A stretch of 64,000 nt of DNA. It comes from Thermovenabulum sp049701175 (lineage in GTDB: Bacteria; Bacillota; Thermosediminibacteria; Thermosediminibacterales; Thermosediminibacteraceae). Below, one piece after another: positions 40,224 through 49,568 of this stretch. The notes under the pieces are model-generated. The model did no database searches, had not been told where the DNA came from, and saw only the letters and a list, made by a program, of their open reading frames with translations. Numbering within the stretch: position 1 is the stretch's first letter; every line of letters starts with the position of its first letter. Location of the stretch: NCBI RefSeq assembly GCF_049701175.1, contig NZ_JBNATW010000005.1, positions 1 to 64,000 on the forward strand, written 5' to 3'. Made by a program: the position numbers and the translations under genes.

Positions 40224-40297
40224 TTTAAAGACCTCCTAATGATAAAGCTTTTATATATATCTATTTATTCTCAAATAAATTTATTACAAATAAAAAT

Positions 40298-40316
40298 AGC
40301 AGGTATATAACCTGCT
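40298..40316 (-). terminator. Terminator of the minCDE-rodA operon
   Basis: A 7-bp stem AGCAGGT/ACCTGCT with a five-base loop directly overlaps the rodA stop codon; ATTTTTATTTG follows on the minus strand. Confidence 0.7.
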
Positions 40317-41413
40317 TAGAAGAGTATCTTCTGTCTTCTCATTCCCACATTTAACACAAGGCCTAACGCCATCATATTCATCAGTAAAGAGCTCCCGCCG
40401 TAGCTTACAAAAGGAAGTGGAATTCCCGTAACAGGCATCAGTCCCAAGGTCATTCCAACATTTACAAGCATTTGAAAGGTCCACATAGATGCAACCCCTG
40501 TAGCAATAAAAGTTCCCAATGTGTCTTTTGATTTTAAAGCAATTTGAAGCACATTGTATATCAAAAGCACAAAAAGCACCAACAATAATATGCTCCCTAT
40601 AAATCCCATTTCTTCACCTATTACGGCAAAAATAAAATCTGTGTGCTGTTCGGGAATAAAATCCAATTGATTTTGAGTACCGTGAAAAAGACCTTTGCCT
40701 AATATCCTACCAGAGCCTATAGCAATTTTAGATTGAATTACATGATAGCCTGCTCCAAGCGGATCAAGGTTGGGGTTTAAAAAAACAAGAATCCTTTTTC
40801 TTTGATAATCATGCAAAAATTCCCATAAAACTGGCATTGATAGGATTCCAGCTCCAATAACGCCAAAAAATAACTTCAAATTTATACCGGATACAAAAAC
40901 AAGGCCGAACATAATAGCTAAAAGTACCAGTGAAGTGCCCAAATCAGGCTGTTTCAAAATAAGAAGCAAAGGAATGCCCACATGAATAAAAACATACATC
41001 AAATCTTTTAAATTTTTTACCCCTTTTGTTTTTTCCAAATGCTTAGAAAGGGAAATTATCAAGGCTAATTTTGCAAATTCTGAAGGTTGCAAAGAAAACG
41101 GCCCTATTGGGATCCACCTTTGAGCACCCATTGTGGTTTTACCTACAGCATATACTAAGATAAGCATTAAAATATTAGCAATATATATATATATTGAAAA
41201 GGATGCAATGGTGTTGTAATCAATTAATAGTATAAATATCATTGCCAATAAACCAATTATGAACCATACTGCCTGCATTATTGTATAATGTAATGTTCCT
41301 TCAGGTTTGTTAGCATGAGAAGCACTCGCTATTGCTAAAAGGCTTATTAAAAAAATAAACAGCACAATAATAATCATTTTAAAATTTAAATTTTTTACAA
41401 GCCTCAACCTCAT
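40316..41413 (-). CDS. rodA: RodA-type SEDS glycosyltransferase
   Basis: Lipid II polymerase of the SEDS family that makes peptidoglycan in the elongation complex with PBP2; 365 residues with about ten membrane segments. Typical motifs are QRWIPIGPFSLQPSEFAKLA and ILGKGLFHGTQNQLDFIPEQ, then TDFIFAVIGEEMGFIG, and FVSYGGSSLLMNM near the end. The start at 41413 has a GGGGGG SD eight bases before it; the earlier frame start would put the SD inside the gene. RodA rather than FtsW fits the mre-mrdA context. Confidence 0.92.
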   Translation of the reverse strand: MRLRLVKNLNFKMIIIVLFIFLISLLAIASASHANKPEGTLHYTIMQAVWFIIGLLAMIFILLIDYNTIASFSIYIYIANILMLILVYAVGKTTMGAQRWIPIGPFSLQPSEFAKLALIISLSKHLEKTKGVKNLKDLMYVFIHVGIPLLLILKQPDLGTSLVLLAIMFGLVFVSGINLKLFFGVIGAGILSMPVLWEFLHDYQRKRILVFLNPNLDPLGAGYHVIQSKIAIGSGRILGKGLFHGTQNQLDFIPEQHTDFIFAVIGEEMGFIGSILLLVLFVLLIYNVLQIALKSKDTLGTFIATGVASMWTFQMLVNVGMTLGLMPVTGIPLPFVSYGGSSLLMNMMALGLVLNVGMRRQKILF

Positions 41414-41513
41414 AATTAAAAGCCCCCCGAAAAATTCGATAATCATTATACCATAAAATAAAGCATCAAATAAGGGGGCTTTAACGATTTTTTAAAAGGT
41501 ATATTTTGTAAGA

Positions 41514-41804
41514 TTAAACCCTAGCAATGTTTTTGATTCTCTTGATAGGTATATTCGCAACAAGAGCCGGAACTGTGGTATCTTCTTCCTCTTCATCCTT
41601 TTTTATTCTTGTAAGTTTTACTTCCATTCCCTCTTCTTCAACTTCAATATAATCAGAGATAAGGTTTATAAGCTGGCTCTTTATCATTTCCAAAAACTTA
41701 GGGGAAACATTAGCCCTGTCATGCACCAGGATTAATTTCAATCTTTCTTTCGCAATTTCTTTACTTGCCACATCCTCTTTTGAAAAAAGTTTAAAAAAAT
41801 CCAT
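41514..41804 (-). CDS. minE: Cell division topological specificity factor MinE
   Basis: Protein that drives MinCD oscillation by stimulating MinD ATPase; 96 residues. Features are the membrane-contact start MDFFKLFSKEDVASK, the MinD-binding helix region ERLKLILVHDRANVSP and the beta-strand dimer part LINLISDYIEVEEEGMEVKL. The ATG at 41804 has a GGGGGATA SD. A longer frame runs back into minD, and I rejected it. A Min system with MinE, not MinJ/DivIVA-only, is typical of Clostridia. Confidence 0.93.
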   Translation of the reverse strand: MDFFKLFSKEDVASKEIAKERLKLILVHDRANVSPKFLEMIKSQLINLISDYIEVEEEGMEVKLTRIKKDEEEEDTTVPALVANIPIKRIKNIARV

Positions 41805-41817
41805 GGTATATCCCCCT

Positions 41818-42624
41818 TTATCTTTTTGATCTAAATCCGAAAAACATCTTAATTTTTTCAAACAATGTAGGTTCTACGTCAAGAGACATTAAAGGAACGT
41901 CTTCCCCTTCTATTCTTCTTGTAATATTTCTATATGCCTGGCCGGCTCTTGACATTTCATCAACTACTGCAGGCTCTCCTCTGTTTGTTGATATTACTAT
42001 TTTTTCATCTTCAGGAATTACACCTAAAAGACCAATTGCCAAAATATCCAAAATATCGTTTATATCCATCATATCCCCTTTTTTAACCATGTCTGGCCTT
42101 ATTCTGTTGATTATCAATTTGGGTTCTTCAAATCCTGCTGCTTCTAATAAGCCAATGACCCTATCTGCATCTCTAACTGCAGAAACCTCCGGAGTAGTGA
42201 TGACAAAAGCCTTCTCTGCCCCAGCAATGGCATTTTTAAACCCTTGTTCAATGCCTGCAGGTGAATCTATCAATACATAGTCAAAATCTTCTTTTAGTTG
42301 TTCGCACAGCTTTTTCATCTGGTCAGGGCTTACAGCAGTTTTATCCTTGGTTTGAGCTGCAGGAAGCAAGTATAAATTATCAAAACGCTTGTCCCTTATA
42401 AGTGCCTGCTTTAATCGGCATTCACCATTCACCACATCAACTATATCGTAAACAATCCTGTTTTCCAATCCCATAACTACATCCAAGTTTCTTAATCCTA
42501 TATCCGTGTCGATCATTACAACCCTTTTTCTCATAAAATGTGCAAGTCCTGTCCCAATATTTGCGGTAGCTGTAGTTTTACCTACACCACCTTTTCCTGA
42601 TGTAATCACTATTACCTGACCCAT
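41818..42624 (-). CDS. minD: Septum site-determining ATPase MinD
   Basis: Deviant Walker A ATPase that recruits MinC to the membrane; 268 residues. The motif is TSGKGGVGKTTATANIG (about 8-24), then VVMIDTDIGLRNLDVVMGLE and YVLIDSPAGIEQGF. The C-terminal amphipathic membrane helix is ending EKIKMFFGFRSKR. Its start overlaps minC by 13 bases; a GGAGGGGAATC SD precedes the ATG. Confidence 0.96.
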   Translation of the reverse strand: MGQVIVITSGKGGVGKTTATANIGTGLAHFMRKRVVMIDTDIGLRNLDVVMGLENRIVYDIVDVVNGECRLKQALIRDKRFDNLYLLPAAQTKDKTAVSPDQMKKLCEQLKEDFDYVLIDSPAGIEQGFKNAIAGAEKAFVITTPEVSAVRDADRVIGLLEAAGFEEPKLIINRIRPDMVKKGDMMDINDILDILAIGLLGVIPEDEKIVISTNRGEPAVVDEMSRAGQAYRNITRRIEGEDVPLMSLDVEPTLFEKIKMFFGFRSKR

Positions 42625-43265
42625 TGATTCCCCTCCTGATTCGATTTATTATTTTCCAAAACACTGTAATACGGCTCAATAATAATCATATCATCTTTCA
42701 ACCGTGCCACTTCAGGTACCTTTGAGGTTTCATGTTTCCCATCTGGAGGCCTTGCAATCACATCTGCAATGCGGAGCTGAGTAGGAAGTAACCTGTGTGC
42801 AGCAACTATAGCTGATTTATTTCCTTTAAAGCCTGCATGGGCAAGCCCTCTTAAAGCACCTAATACAATAATATCTCCCCCCGCCAAGACCTCGCTCCCG
42901 GGATTAACATCACCCAATATTACAATGTTTCCGCCGTAAATTACCTTCTGTCCTGAACGGATGGTTTTTTTTAGATAAAGGGTGGTTGTAGTAAAATGAG
43001 TAGGCAAAGGGACAGCCTTTAACATTGCGTCCTTTTTAAGGCTTATTCCAAAATTACCCAAGAGTCTCTCTAAATCCTCCATCTCTTTTTTTTCTAAAAC
43101 CCCTTCTTTAATGAAAATTTTAGCCTTAGCTCCTTTGAAAAACTCGCCATTTTTTTTTAATTTTTCATATATTACATTTTTTACTTTTTCAAATTCCGTA
43201 TTTTTGTATAAAATTATTGCAAGGCCATCTTTTGTCCCTTTTATTGCCACCGGCTCTCGATTCAT
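42612..43265 (-). CDS. minC: Septum site-determining protein MinC
   Basis: FtsZ polymerisation inhibitor; 217 residues. The N-terminal part (MNREPVAIKGTKDGLAIILY) is followed by the right-handed beta-helix C-terminal domain: IRSGQKVIYGGNIVILGDVN, PGSEVLAGGDIIVLGALRGL and AHAGFKGNKSAIVAAHRLLP. The ATG at 43265 was chosen, since GGAGGGG stands six bases before it; an earlier start exists in frame. First gene of minCDE-rodA. Confidence 0.92.
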   Translation of the reverse strand: MNREPVAIKGTKDGLAIILYKNTEFEKVKNVIYEKLKKNGEFFKGAKAKIFIKEGVLEKKEMEDLERLLGNFGISLKKDAMLKAVPLPTHFTTTTLYLKKTIRSGQKVIYGGNIVILGDVNPGSEVLAGGDIIVLGALRGLAHAGFKGNKSAIVAAHRLLPTQLRIADVIARPPDGKHETSKVPEVARLKDDMIIIEPYYSVLENNKSNQEGNQWVR

Positions 43266-43339
43266 TTTTTCCCCTCCGAACTCAAGGAACATCTTTTTAT
43301 CAATATTCTTCAAAAAAATTCTAATTCCTTCTTTTTAAT

Positions 43340-43372
43340 ATAAAAAAAGCCAGAATCTGTAAAGATTCTGAC
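43340..43372 (-). terminator. Terminator of the mre-mrdA operon
   Basis: Arms CAGAATCT/AGATTCTG over a short loop are followed on the minus strand by GGCTTTTTTTATATT, just after the mrdA stop. It separates mreBCD-mrdA from minCDE-rodA. Confidence 0.75.
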
Positions 43373-45505
43373 TTATGGTTGAACCATCCCCCTTTGATTT
43401 AAGGTGATATCTTGAGTATTTTCCCCTGAAGCTTTATCCTTATTCAAATGAAAATACTGTTCTAATATTGCTCTTGCTACTGGACCACCGGTACTTCCTC
43501 CAGAACCTGCCTGTTCTATAAAAACCACTACAGCAATTTGAGGATCATCTAAAGGTGCAAAAGCCACAAACCAACCATGGGGAGCTTTTTTAAGATCCCA
43601 TTGGGCAGTACCTGTTTTTGCAGCTATGGGTATAGGAAAATCAGAAAATACCCCATAAGCGGTCCCTCCCGGTGAGACAACACCTTTCATACCTTCTTTC
43701 ACAATTTCAAAGGTCTTTTTCGATACGCTAACCCTACCCGCCACTTCCGGTTTACTTTCAAAAATCGTCTTGCCCTCTGCATCGATAATAGATTTTATCA
43801 GGTGGGGTCTCATCCAATAACCTTCATTCGCAATTGCAGCAATATAATCTGCTATCTGAAGTGGGGTGTACTGATGGTAACCTTGCCCTATAGCAGCGTC
43901 CAAGGTTTCTGCGGGATACCAAATTTTATCCTCAGCCTTTTTAAAGGTTTTTTCCTTATATTCCCTGCTTGCTACAGTTCCTGCCTTTTCCCCTGGAAGT
44001 TCTATACCCGTAACTTGCCCTAAGCCAAACATCCTTGCATATTTTTCCAGTAAATCGATTCCCATTCTTCTACCCATCTCAAAAAAATAAATATTGCAGG
44101 ACTGAGCTATAGCCTTTACCATGTTTACGATACCGTGTCCACCCGGTTTCCAGTCCTTTTTGGGCAATATGGTCCAGTAAACTCCTTTATCATATATGGT
44201 CTCTTTTTCATTTGTAATATTATTTTCAAGGGCTGCAATAGCTGTAATCATTTTAAAGACCGAGCCGGGAGGATAGGTTTCGGAAATCGCAATGTTAACC
44301 ATAGGTTTTAATGGATTATTGGAAAGTTCTTCCCACTCCTTAGCAGTAAGACCCCTTGCAAACATATTTGGATCAAAGCTTGGAACACTTGCCATTGCTA
44401 AAATTTCGCCTGTTTTTACATCCAAAACAACAACGGCTCCTCTTTTTGCATTAGGAAAAGGCTTGACTTTATCTGTTTGCAGTTTTATCAATTGTTCCTG
44501 CAACGCTTTTTCAGCAACTCTCTGCAATTCGGAGTCTATTGTCAATACAACCGTGTCACCGGCAATCGGTTGAATTTCTCCTAAAACTTTAATGGGTTTC
44601 CCAAATGCATTTACTTCTACCTGTTTTCCACCATCTATTCCCTTTAAATACGGCTCTAACACCTTTTCAAGCCCCATTTTTCCTACCAAATCTCCAGCTC
44701 TATAACCCTTGTCTTTAAGGGCTTCAAGTTCGTTCTTGCTTATTTCCCCTACATACCCAAATATATGAGCAGCTTCACTGCCGAATATATAATTCCTAAT
44801 GGGTTCAACTTCAATGACAACTCCGGGCAGCCTTTTTTCTTCTATTTTAGCAACTGTTTCAAAATCCACATTGGTCTTCAATCGAACAGGCATATACTTT
44901 TTATAACCTAAATCTCGAATTTTATTTTTAAAAGTATTAAAACTATAGGATATAAGAAGATTGGTTCCCGGTTTTATATTACTATCAAAGTACAACTTCC
45001 CTTTTTCAACTTCTATTTTTAAAGGCAAAATTTTAGCACCGGAGCCGTCTTCAACAACATTGATGTCTTTTTCATCAATTCTGCCATCAGAATTAGAATC
45101 AACAAGGGGAAGTTTATCTAAAACCACCTCGTTTTTTTCATTAACAGTATACCGCTCATTCACCACATGGGTAACTAAAGGCATGTTTAGGATTTGACTG
45201 AGCTCTTTAAATACTTCATCCTGTTCTTCTTCAGAGGAATTTACATTCATATAAGAAACTGTAAAACTCGGCTTATTGTTCACCATTATACGCCCATTTC
45301 TGTCTTTAAAAACCCCTCTCGGAGCAGTAATTGGTATTATCCTTATTCTATTCTCTTCTGCCATTTTTTCGTAATCAGAACCTTTAACAATCTGAAGGAC
45401 AAAAAGCCCGCTGCTTAAAAACATGAAAACAAAAAGTAAAACCCATGTCATAACATGCAAACGTTTTTCAATCTTCCTTAAATTCTTATTCTTTATACTT
45501 ACCAC
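43373..45505 (-). CDS. mrdA: Penicillin-binding protein 2 (elongation transpeptidase)
   Basis: Class B PBP that crosslinks peptidoglycan in the rod complex with RodA; 710 residues. An N-terminal membrane segment (about 15-37, MTWVLLFVFMFLSSGLFVLQ) is followed by a dimerisation domain (NRIRIIPITAPRGVFKDRNG). The transpeptidase motifs are PGSVFKM (SxxK), AQSCN (SxN) and AAKTGTAQW (KTG). Start GTG with GAGGGG upstream. Last gene of the mreBCD-mrdA unit. An insert of about 50 residues (VDSNSDGRIDEKDINVVEDG), EF-hand-like, lies in the N-terminal half and is unusual. Confidence 0.94.
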   Translation of the reverse strand: MVSIKNKNLRKIEKRLHVMTWVLLFVFMFLSSGLFVLQIVKGSDYEKMAEENRIRIIPITAPRGVFKDRNGRIMVNNKPSFTVSYMNVNSSEEEQDEVFKELSQILNMPLVTHVVNERYTVNEKNEVVLDKLPLVDSNSDGRIDEKDINVVEDGSGAKILPLKIEVEKGKLYFDSNIKPGTNLLISYSFNTFKNKIRDLGYKKYMPVRLKTNVDFETVAKIEEKRLPGVVIEVEPIRNYIFGSEAAHIFGYVGEISKNELEALKDKGYRAGDLVGKMGLEKVLEPYLKGIDGGKQVEVNAFGKPIKVLGEIQPIAGDTVVLTIDSELQRVAEKALQEQLIKLQTDKVKPFPNAKRGAVVVLDVKTGEILAMASVPSFDPNMFARGLTAKEWEELSNNPLKPMVNIAISETYPPGSVFKMITAIAALENNITNEKETIYDKGVYWTILPKKDWKPGGHGIVNMVKAIAQSCNIYFFEMGRRMGIDLLEKYARMFGLGQVTGIELPGEKAGTVASREYKEKTFKKAEDKIWYPAETLDAAIGQGYHQYTPLQIADYIAAIANEGYWMRPHLIKSIIDAEGKTIFESKPEVAGRVSVSKKTFEIVKEGMKGVVSPGGTAYGVFSDFPIPIAAKTGTAQWDLKKAPHGWFVAFAPLDDPQIAVVVFIEQAGSGGSTGGPVARAILEQYFHLNKDKASGENTQDITLNQRGMVQP

Positions 45506-45544
45506 CTTTACTCCCCTCTAATAATTAAAAAGTATTACAACCCA

Positions 45545-46045
45545 TCAGTATTTAACATTAAAATAGTAATCGAAAAAATGTTCTATTTTATACACAAGAT
45601 TATACACTAATGGTGAAAAAATTGCATTAATAATTGCTGTATAAACAAAAAACAAAACGATATTTCTGGGTTCAAAAAAGGGAATAAACATAAAATTAAC
45701 TATTAAATAAAGTAAATTATAAATTAAGGTTCCGGTAAAAATAAAGGCAATAGTAAACAAAACAGGACCCTTAAAAAGATTTTTGGTCCCCCAACCGGTG
45801 ATATAGCAAGTAAGAAATTTTGTTAAAGAGTTTAGACCTATAAACCTACCGTATATTATATCTTCAATAATGCCCCCTGCAAGGCCATATAAAGATCCCC
45901 TTTCGGGACCTTTAATTATAGAAATACTAAGCAACATTATCAAAAAAAAATCAGGATTTACCCCGCCTATTTTGATATAAGGACTGATTGTGGATTGAAA
46001 AATAATTAGAAAACTCATAATTATTATATAAAATATGAATCTCAA
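45545..46045 (-). CDS. mreD: Rod shape-determining protein MreD
   Basis: Membrane protein of the elongation complex, 166 residues with five or six hydrophobic segments. Family features are FIFYIIIMSFLIIFQSTISP at the start, INPDFFLI-type GGVNPDFFLIMLLSIS, and ERGSLYGLAGGIIEDIIYGR. Start TTG with GGGAGTG SD. It lies between mreC and mrdA and is likely cotranscribed with both. Low sequence conservation is normal for the family. Confidence 0.9.
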   Translation of the reverse strand: MRFIFYIIIMSFLIIFQSTISPYIKIGGVNPDFFLIMLLSISIIKGPERGSLYGLAGGIIEDIIYGRFIGLNSLTKFLTCYITGWGTKNLFKGPVLFTIAFIFTGTLIYNLLYLIVNFMFIPFFEPRNIVLFFVYTAIINAIFSPLVYNLVYKIEHFFDYYFNVKY

Positions 46046-46051
46046 TTATTT

Positions 46052-46900
46052 TCACTCCCTATAAGTATAATTTTTAATGACAAAAACATATTCTAATTTA
46101 TTGAAATCAACGGCGGGTTTTACTATAGCATATTTCATTAAATTATCCGACTCTTTTTTTACTTCTACTACTTCGCCAATAACTATCCCCTTTGGGACGA
46201 TTCCTCCTAATCCAGAGGAAATAACAACATCTCCCTTAACGATTGATGCATCCACAGGTAAATACACCATTTTTATATAACCGGGCGGTGCGGGTGATAC
46301 ACTTCCCTTTACAATGCCGTTATCCCTTGTTCTCTGAATCATTGCACTAATTGAACTTCTATTATCTGTTATAATGAGCACCTTTGCCCAATTTTTCCCC
46401 ACATCCACGGTATAGCCTACAAGCCCATCTTCAGAAATTACAGCCATATTCTTATAAACACCGCTATTAGTACCTTTATCAATTATCAGAATATTCGACC
46501 AGTTTCCAGGGTCTCTGCCTATTACTTCAGCCGCTTCTAAATCAAAATCGTAAGTTTTTTGTTTTAGGTCCAACATTCTTCGCAATTTCTCATTTTCTGT
46601 TTTTAATTCATAGTATATTTTTTGATACGGACTCAGTTCTTCTATTTTCTTCTTTAAAATCTCATTTTGACTTTTTAAATAAAAAATATCTTTGACGGAA
46701 GCAACCTTATTTGCAATAAAATTTACAATTGTGCTAAAAAAATCGTGAATAGGAGAAAAGACGGCCAAAAATGGCCGTTCTATGCTATTAAAAATATTTT
46801 CATTTACAGAAGTAAATCGGTATGCCAAAATAAGGGCAATAATTACCAACAATACATACCAAAATTGTCCTTCCCTTAAAAGGCGAAACAAAAAAATCAC
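46052..46900 (-). CDS. mreC: Rod shape-determining protein MreC
   Basis: Bitopic membrane protein linking MreB to PBP2; 282 residues. An N-terminal hydrophobic segment (FWYVLLVIIALILAYRF, about 13-29) precedes a coiled coil (KSQNEILKKKIEELSPYQKI, about 75-110) and then the MreC beta barrels with VIGRDPGNWSNILIIDKG and DGLVGYTVDVGKNWAKVLII. The GTG at 46900 is marked, but a TTG three codons later has the better spacing to AAGGGTG; the exact start is uncertain. Confidence 0.93.
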   Translation of the reverse strand: MIFLFRLLREGQFWYVLLVIIALILAYRFTSVNENIFNSIERPFLAVFSPIHDFFSTIVNFIANKVASVKDIFYLKSQNEILKKKIEELSPYQKIYYELKTENEKLRRMLDLKQKTYDFDLEAAEVIGRDPGNWSNILIIDKGTNSGVYKNMAVISEDGLVGYTVDVGKNWAKVLIITDNRSSISAMIQRTRDNGIVKGSVSPAPPGYIKMVYLPVDASIVKGDVVISSGLGGIVPKGIVIGEVVEVKKESDNLMKYAIVKPAVDFNKLEYVFVIKNYTYRE

Positions 46901-46911
46901 ACCCTTTACCC

Positions 46912-47940
46912 TTATCTTTTGGGCGTAACAAGGACGCGCTTCAAAAGGTCAATCTCTTCTAATACCTTACCCGTTCCCAATGCAACACAGTCAAGGGGAT
47001 TTTCCGCCACATGTACTGGCATGCCCGTTTCCTCATTAACCAATTTATCCAATCCATAAAGCAATGATCCTCCTCCCGTCATGACTATACCTCTATCCAT
47101 AATATCAGCTGCTAATTCGGGAGGTGTTTTTTCTAAGGTAACTTTAATTGCTTCAATTATACTGTTTACGGGCTCCTTTAATGCTTCCCTTATTTCCTTT
47201 GATGTAACCGTAATTGTCTTGGGAAGACCAGTTATCAAGTCCCTACCTTTAACCTCTAAAGATTCTTCCTCAGGTTTTGGATAAGCAGACCCTATTTTAA
47301 TTTTAATGTCTTCCGCAGTCCTTTCACCAATCATAAGGTTGTACTCTTTTTTAATATAATTTACAATTGCTTCATCCATTTCGTCACCGCCTATTCGAAT
47401 GGAGCGACTTGTAACTATTCCTCCTAAGGAAATTATTGCCACTTCAGTGGTGCCTCCTCCGATATCTACAACCATATTACCCGTCGGTTCATGGACCTCA
47501 AGCCCTGCTCCTATTGCTGCAGCCATAGGTTCTTCAATTAGATAAGCTTCGCGTGCTCCGGCCTGTAAAGTAGCATCTATTACCGCCCTCTTTTCTACTT
47601 CTGTTACTCCAGAAGGAATGCCTACTACGACTCTCGGTTTTACTACTCCTTTTGCCTTTAAAGCTTTTGAAATAAAGTGCTTTAGCATAGCTTGAGTCAC
47701 ATCAAAATCCGCTATAACACCATCCTTCAAAGGCCTGATGGCTACAATGTTCCCGGGGGTTCTCCCTATCATCTGTTTTGCTTCTTCTCCTACCGCTAAA
47801 ATAGCACCGGTGTCCCTTTGAATAGCAACAACAGATGGTTCCCTTAAAACAATGCCTTTTCCCCTCACATGTACCAATGTGTTCGCCGTTCCTAAATCTA
47901 TTCCAATATCCTTTGAAAATGTTTTAATAAATGGAAACAT
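46912..47940 (-). CDS. mreB: Rod shape-determining protein MreB
   Basis: Bacterial actin that directs lateral wall synthesis; 342 residues. Motifs: phosphate-1 DIGLGDIGTANT-type region DLGTANTLVHVRGKGIVL, KPLKDGVIADFDVTQAML, PRVVVGIPSGVTEVEKRAVI, and IGGGTTEVAIISLGGIV. Adenosine motif TGGGSLLYGLD. Full length and typical. Opens mreBCD-mrdA. ATG with a GGAG SD. Confidence 0.97.
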   Translation of the reverse strand: MFPFIKTFSKDIGIDLGTANTLVHVRGKGIVLREPSVVAIQRDTGAILAVGEEAKQMIGRTPGNIVAIRPLKDGVIADFDVTQAMLKHFISKALKAKGVVKPRVVVGIPSGVTEVEKRAVIDATLQAGAREAYLIEEPMAAAIGAGLEVHEPTGNMVVDIGGGTTEVAIISLGGIVTSRSIRIGGDEMDEAIVNYIKKEYNLMIGERTAEDIKIKIGSAYPKPEEESLEVKGRDLITGLPKTITVTSKEIREALKEPVNSIIEAIKVTLEKTPPELAADIMDRGIVMTGGGSLLYGLDKLVNEETGMPVHVAENPLDCVALGTGKVLEEIDLLKRVLVTPKR

Positions 47941-47966
47941 TCCTATTGTCTCCTTTCTGGTAATTC

Positions 47967-48659
47967 TTAATCTAACAATGCATTCTCTTTAAAGCTAAAA
48001 GAAGTATTGCCAATTATTACATGGTCTAAAACGTATATCCCCAATAATTTTCCTGCTTCAGAAAGCCTCTTGGTCAAAACCAAGTCTTCTTTACTGGGGT
48101 ATGGATCTCCGCTGGGATGATTATGCACCAATATAATCGATGAACTGCTCCTTTTTATAGCAGGTTTGAAAACTTCCCGCGGATGTACAATAGAAGCATC
48201 TACGGTACCTATGGATATGTCCTCTATAGAAATTACTTTATTTTTCGTATCCAATAAGATGACCTTGAAATGTTCCTTTTCAAGTAATCGCATTTCTTCT
48301 CTTAATAAATTATCTATATCTTTGGGAGAGGTTATAATGATATTTTTTTTCCCAAAATTAGAGGCAATCCTTCGTCCCAATTCCACTGCTGCTTTTATTT
48401 TAACCGCTTTGGCACTGCCTATGCCGCGGTTATTTGCAAGTTCTTCTAAACTTGCTTTATATATATATTCAAGGCCGCTTTTACCTCCATCCCCCTTTAA
48501 CAATCTTTGGGCAAGTAAAAGTGCAGATTCCGATTTTGTACCTGTCCCTAAAATTAAAGCTATAAGTTCAGCATCATTCAATGCTTCTGCTCCTAAAGCC
48601 CACATCCTTTCCCGTGGTCTTTGTTCCTCAGGTAGATCTTTTATTTTTATTGTCTTCAC
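47967..48659 (-). CDS. radC: RadC/JAMM-domain protein
   Basis: A 230-residue JAMM-family protein called RadC; despite the name its role in repair is not established. The helix-hairpin-helix start (EELANNRGIGSAKAVKIKAA) is followed by the metal-binding HNHPSGDPYPSKED (HxH..D) motif. Start GTG with AAAAGGAGG SD. It lies 27 bases before mreB and next to maf, as in B. subtilis. Confidence 0.95.
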   Translation of the reverse strand: MKTIKIKDLPEEQRPRERMWALGAEALNDAELIALILGTGTKSESALLLAQRLLKGDGGKSGLEYIYKASLEELANNRGIGSAKAVKIKAAVELGRRIASNFGKKNIIITSPKDIDNLLREEMRLLEKEHFKVILLDTKNKVISIEDISIGTVDASIVHPREVFKPAIKRSSSSIILVHNHPSGDPYPSKEDLVLTKRLSEAGKLLGIYVLDHVIIGNTSFSFKENALLD

Positions 48660-48681
48660 TTAATACCTCCTTTTAGTTTAA

Positions 48682-49260
48682 TTAAAATATATATATATTA
48701 AATTTCTTTAACAATTTTACCAGCCTATATATTGGTAGTCCTACAACATTGTAATAGCATCCTTCAATTTTTTCTATAAAAACAGCTCCTTTACCCTGAA
48801 TCGCATAAGCTCCTGCTTTATCCATGGGCTCGCCGGTTTCTACATATTTCATAGCTTCTTCGGTCGAAATTCTTCTAAACTTTACCTTAGTCTCTTCCAC
48901 ATCGGAAAAAAGCTTCTTACTATCGGAATCCATTACAGCTATTCCGCTGAAAACCTTATGCCATTTACCGCTCAATAGTAAAAGCATATTTAAAGCTTCC
49001 TCTTTAGATTTCGGTTTTCCTAAAATTTTATCTTCCAACACAACAACAGTGTCTGCCCCTACCACTATGCTATTTTTTACCTTCAAAGAAGCGTTTAAAA
49101 CTTTTTCTTTTGCAAGCCTTTCTACCAATTCTTTTGGTGTTAAGTCCTTAAAAATCTCTTCTTCAATATCAGCAGGGACCACTTCAAAGGTTAATCCAAT
49201 TTGTTTTAATAATTCAATCCTTCTTGGAGAAGAAGAAGCAAGCACTAATTTTTCATTCAT
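48682..49260 (-). CDS. maf: Maf-family nucleotide pyrophosphatase
   Basis: House-cleaning enzyme that hydrolyses dTTP, UTP or modified pyrimidine nucleotides; 192 residues. Motifs: LASSSPRRIELLKQIG at the start, ADTVVVLEDKILGKPKSKEE, MDKAGAYAIQGKGAVFIEKI and GCYYNVVGLPIYRLVKLL. Same operon position next to radC and mreB as in B. subtilis. Exact substrate not certain. Confidence 0.95.
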   Translation of the reverse strand: MNEKLVLASSSPRRIELLKQIGLTFEVVPADIEEEIFKDLTPKELVERLAKEKVLNASLKVKNSIVVGADTVVVLEDKILGKPKSKEEALNMLLLLSGKWHKVFSGIAVMDSDSKKLFSDVEETKVKFRRISTEEAMKYVETGEPMDKAGAYAIQGKGAVFIEKIEGCYYNVVGLPIYRLVKLLKKFNIYIF

Positions 49261-49265
49261 AAAGA

Positions 49266-49514
49266 CTACATCCTTTGATATATTATTATCGCAAAAATAA
49301 TACCAATAACACCGGCAAGATTTAAATTAAGGGAAAACCCAAAGGTTAAATTAAACACACCAAGTTCAAGTTTAGCAGGGTTTAATCCCATTCTTACACC
49401 ATACGAAAGTAGTGGTAGCTTGCTTTTTAAGGTGTCTCCAACCACATTACCGCAAATAGCTCCAACTATTAATATTATTACCAAAAGCAATATATTTCGA
49501 TTACTTTTTTTCAT
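49266..49514 (-). CDS. DUF4321 small membrane protein
   Basis: An 82-residue protein with two hydrophobic segments (RNILLLVIILIVGAICGNVV and AGVIGIIFAIIIYQ) joined by LPLLSYGVRMGLNPAKLELG. This matches DUF4321, a family seen next to maf in Clostridia, of unknown role. An open GTG lies a few codons upstream, but GAGGTG nine bases before the ATG at 49514 decides the start. It is five bases from maf, so it is part of that transcript. Confidence 0.8.
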   Translation of the reverse strand: MKKSNRNILLLVIILIVGAICGNVVGDTLKSKLPLLSYGVRMGLNPAKLELGVFNLTFGFSLNLNLAGVIGIIFAIIIYQRM

Positions 49515-49568
49515 TTTTTCTTTCACCTCAAAATTTTCAATACAATTCTCACTTATAATAATAAAACT

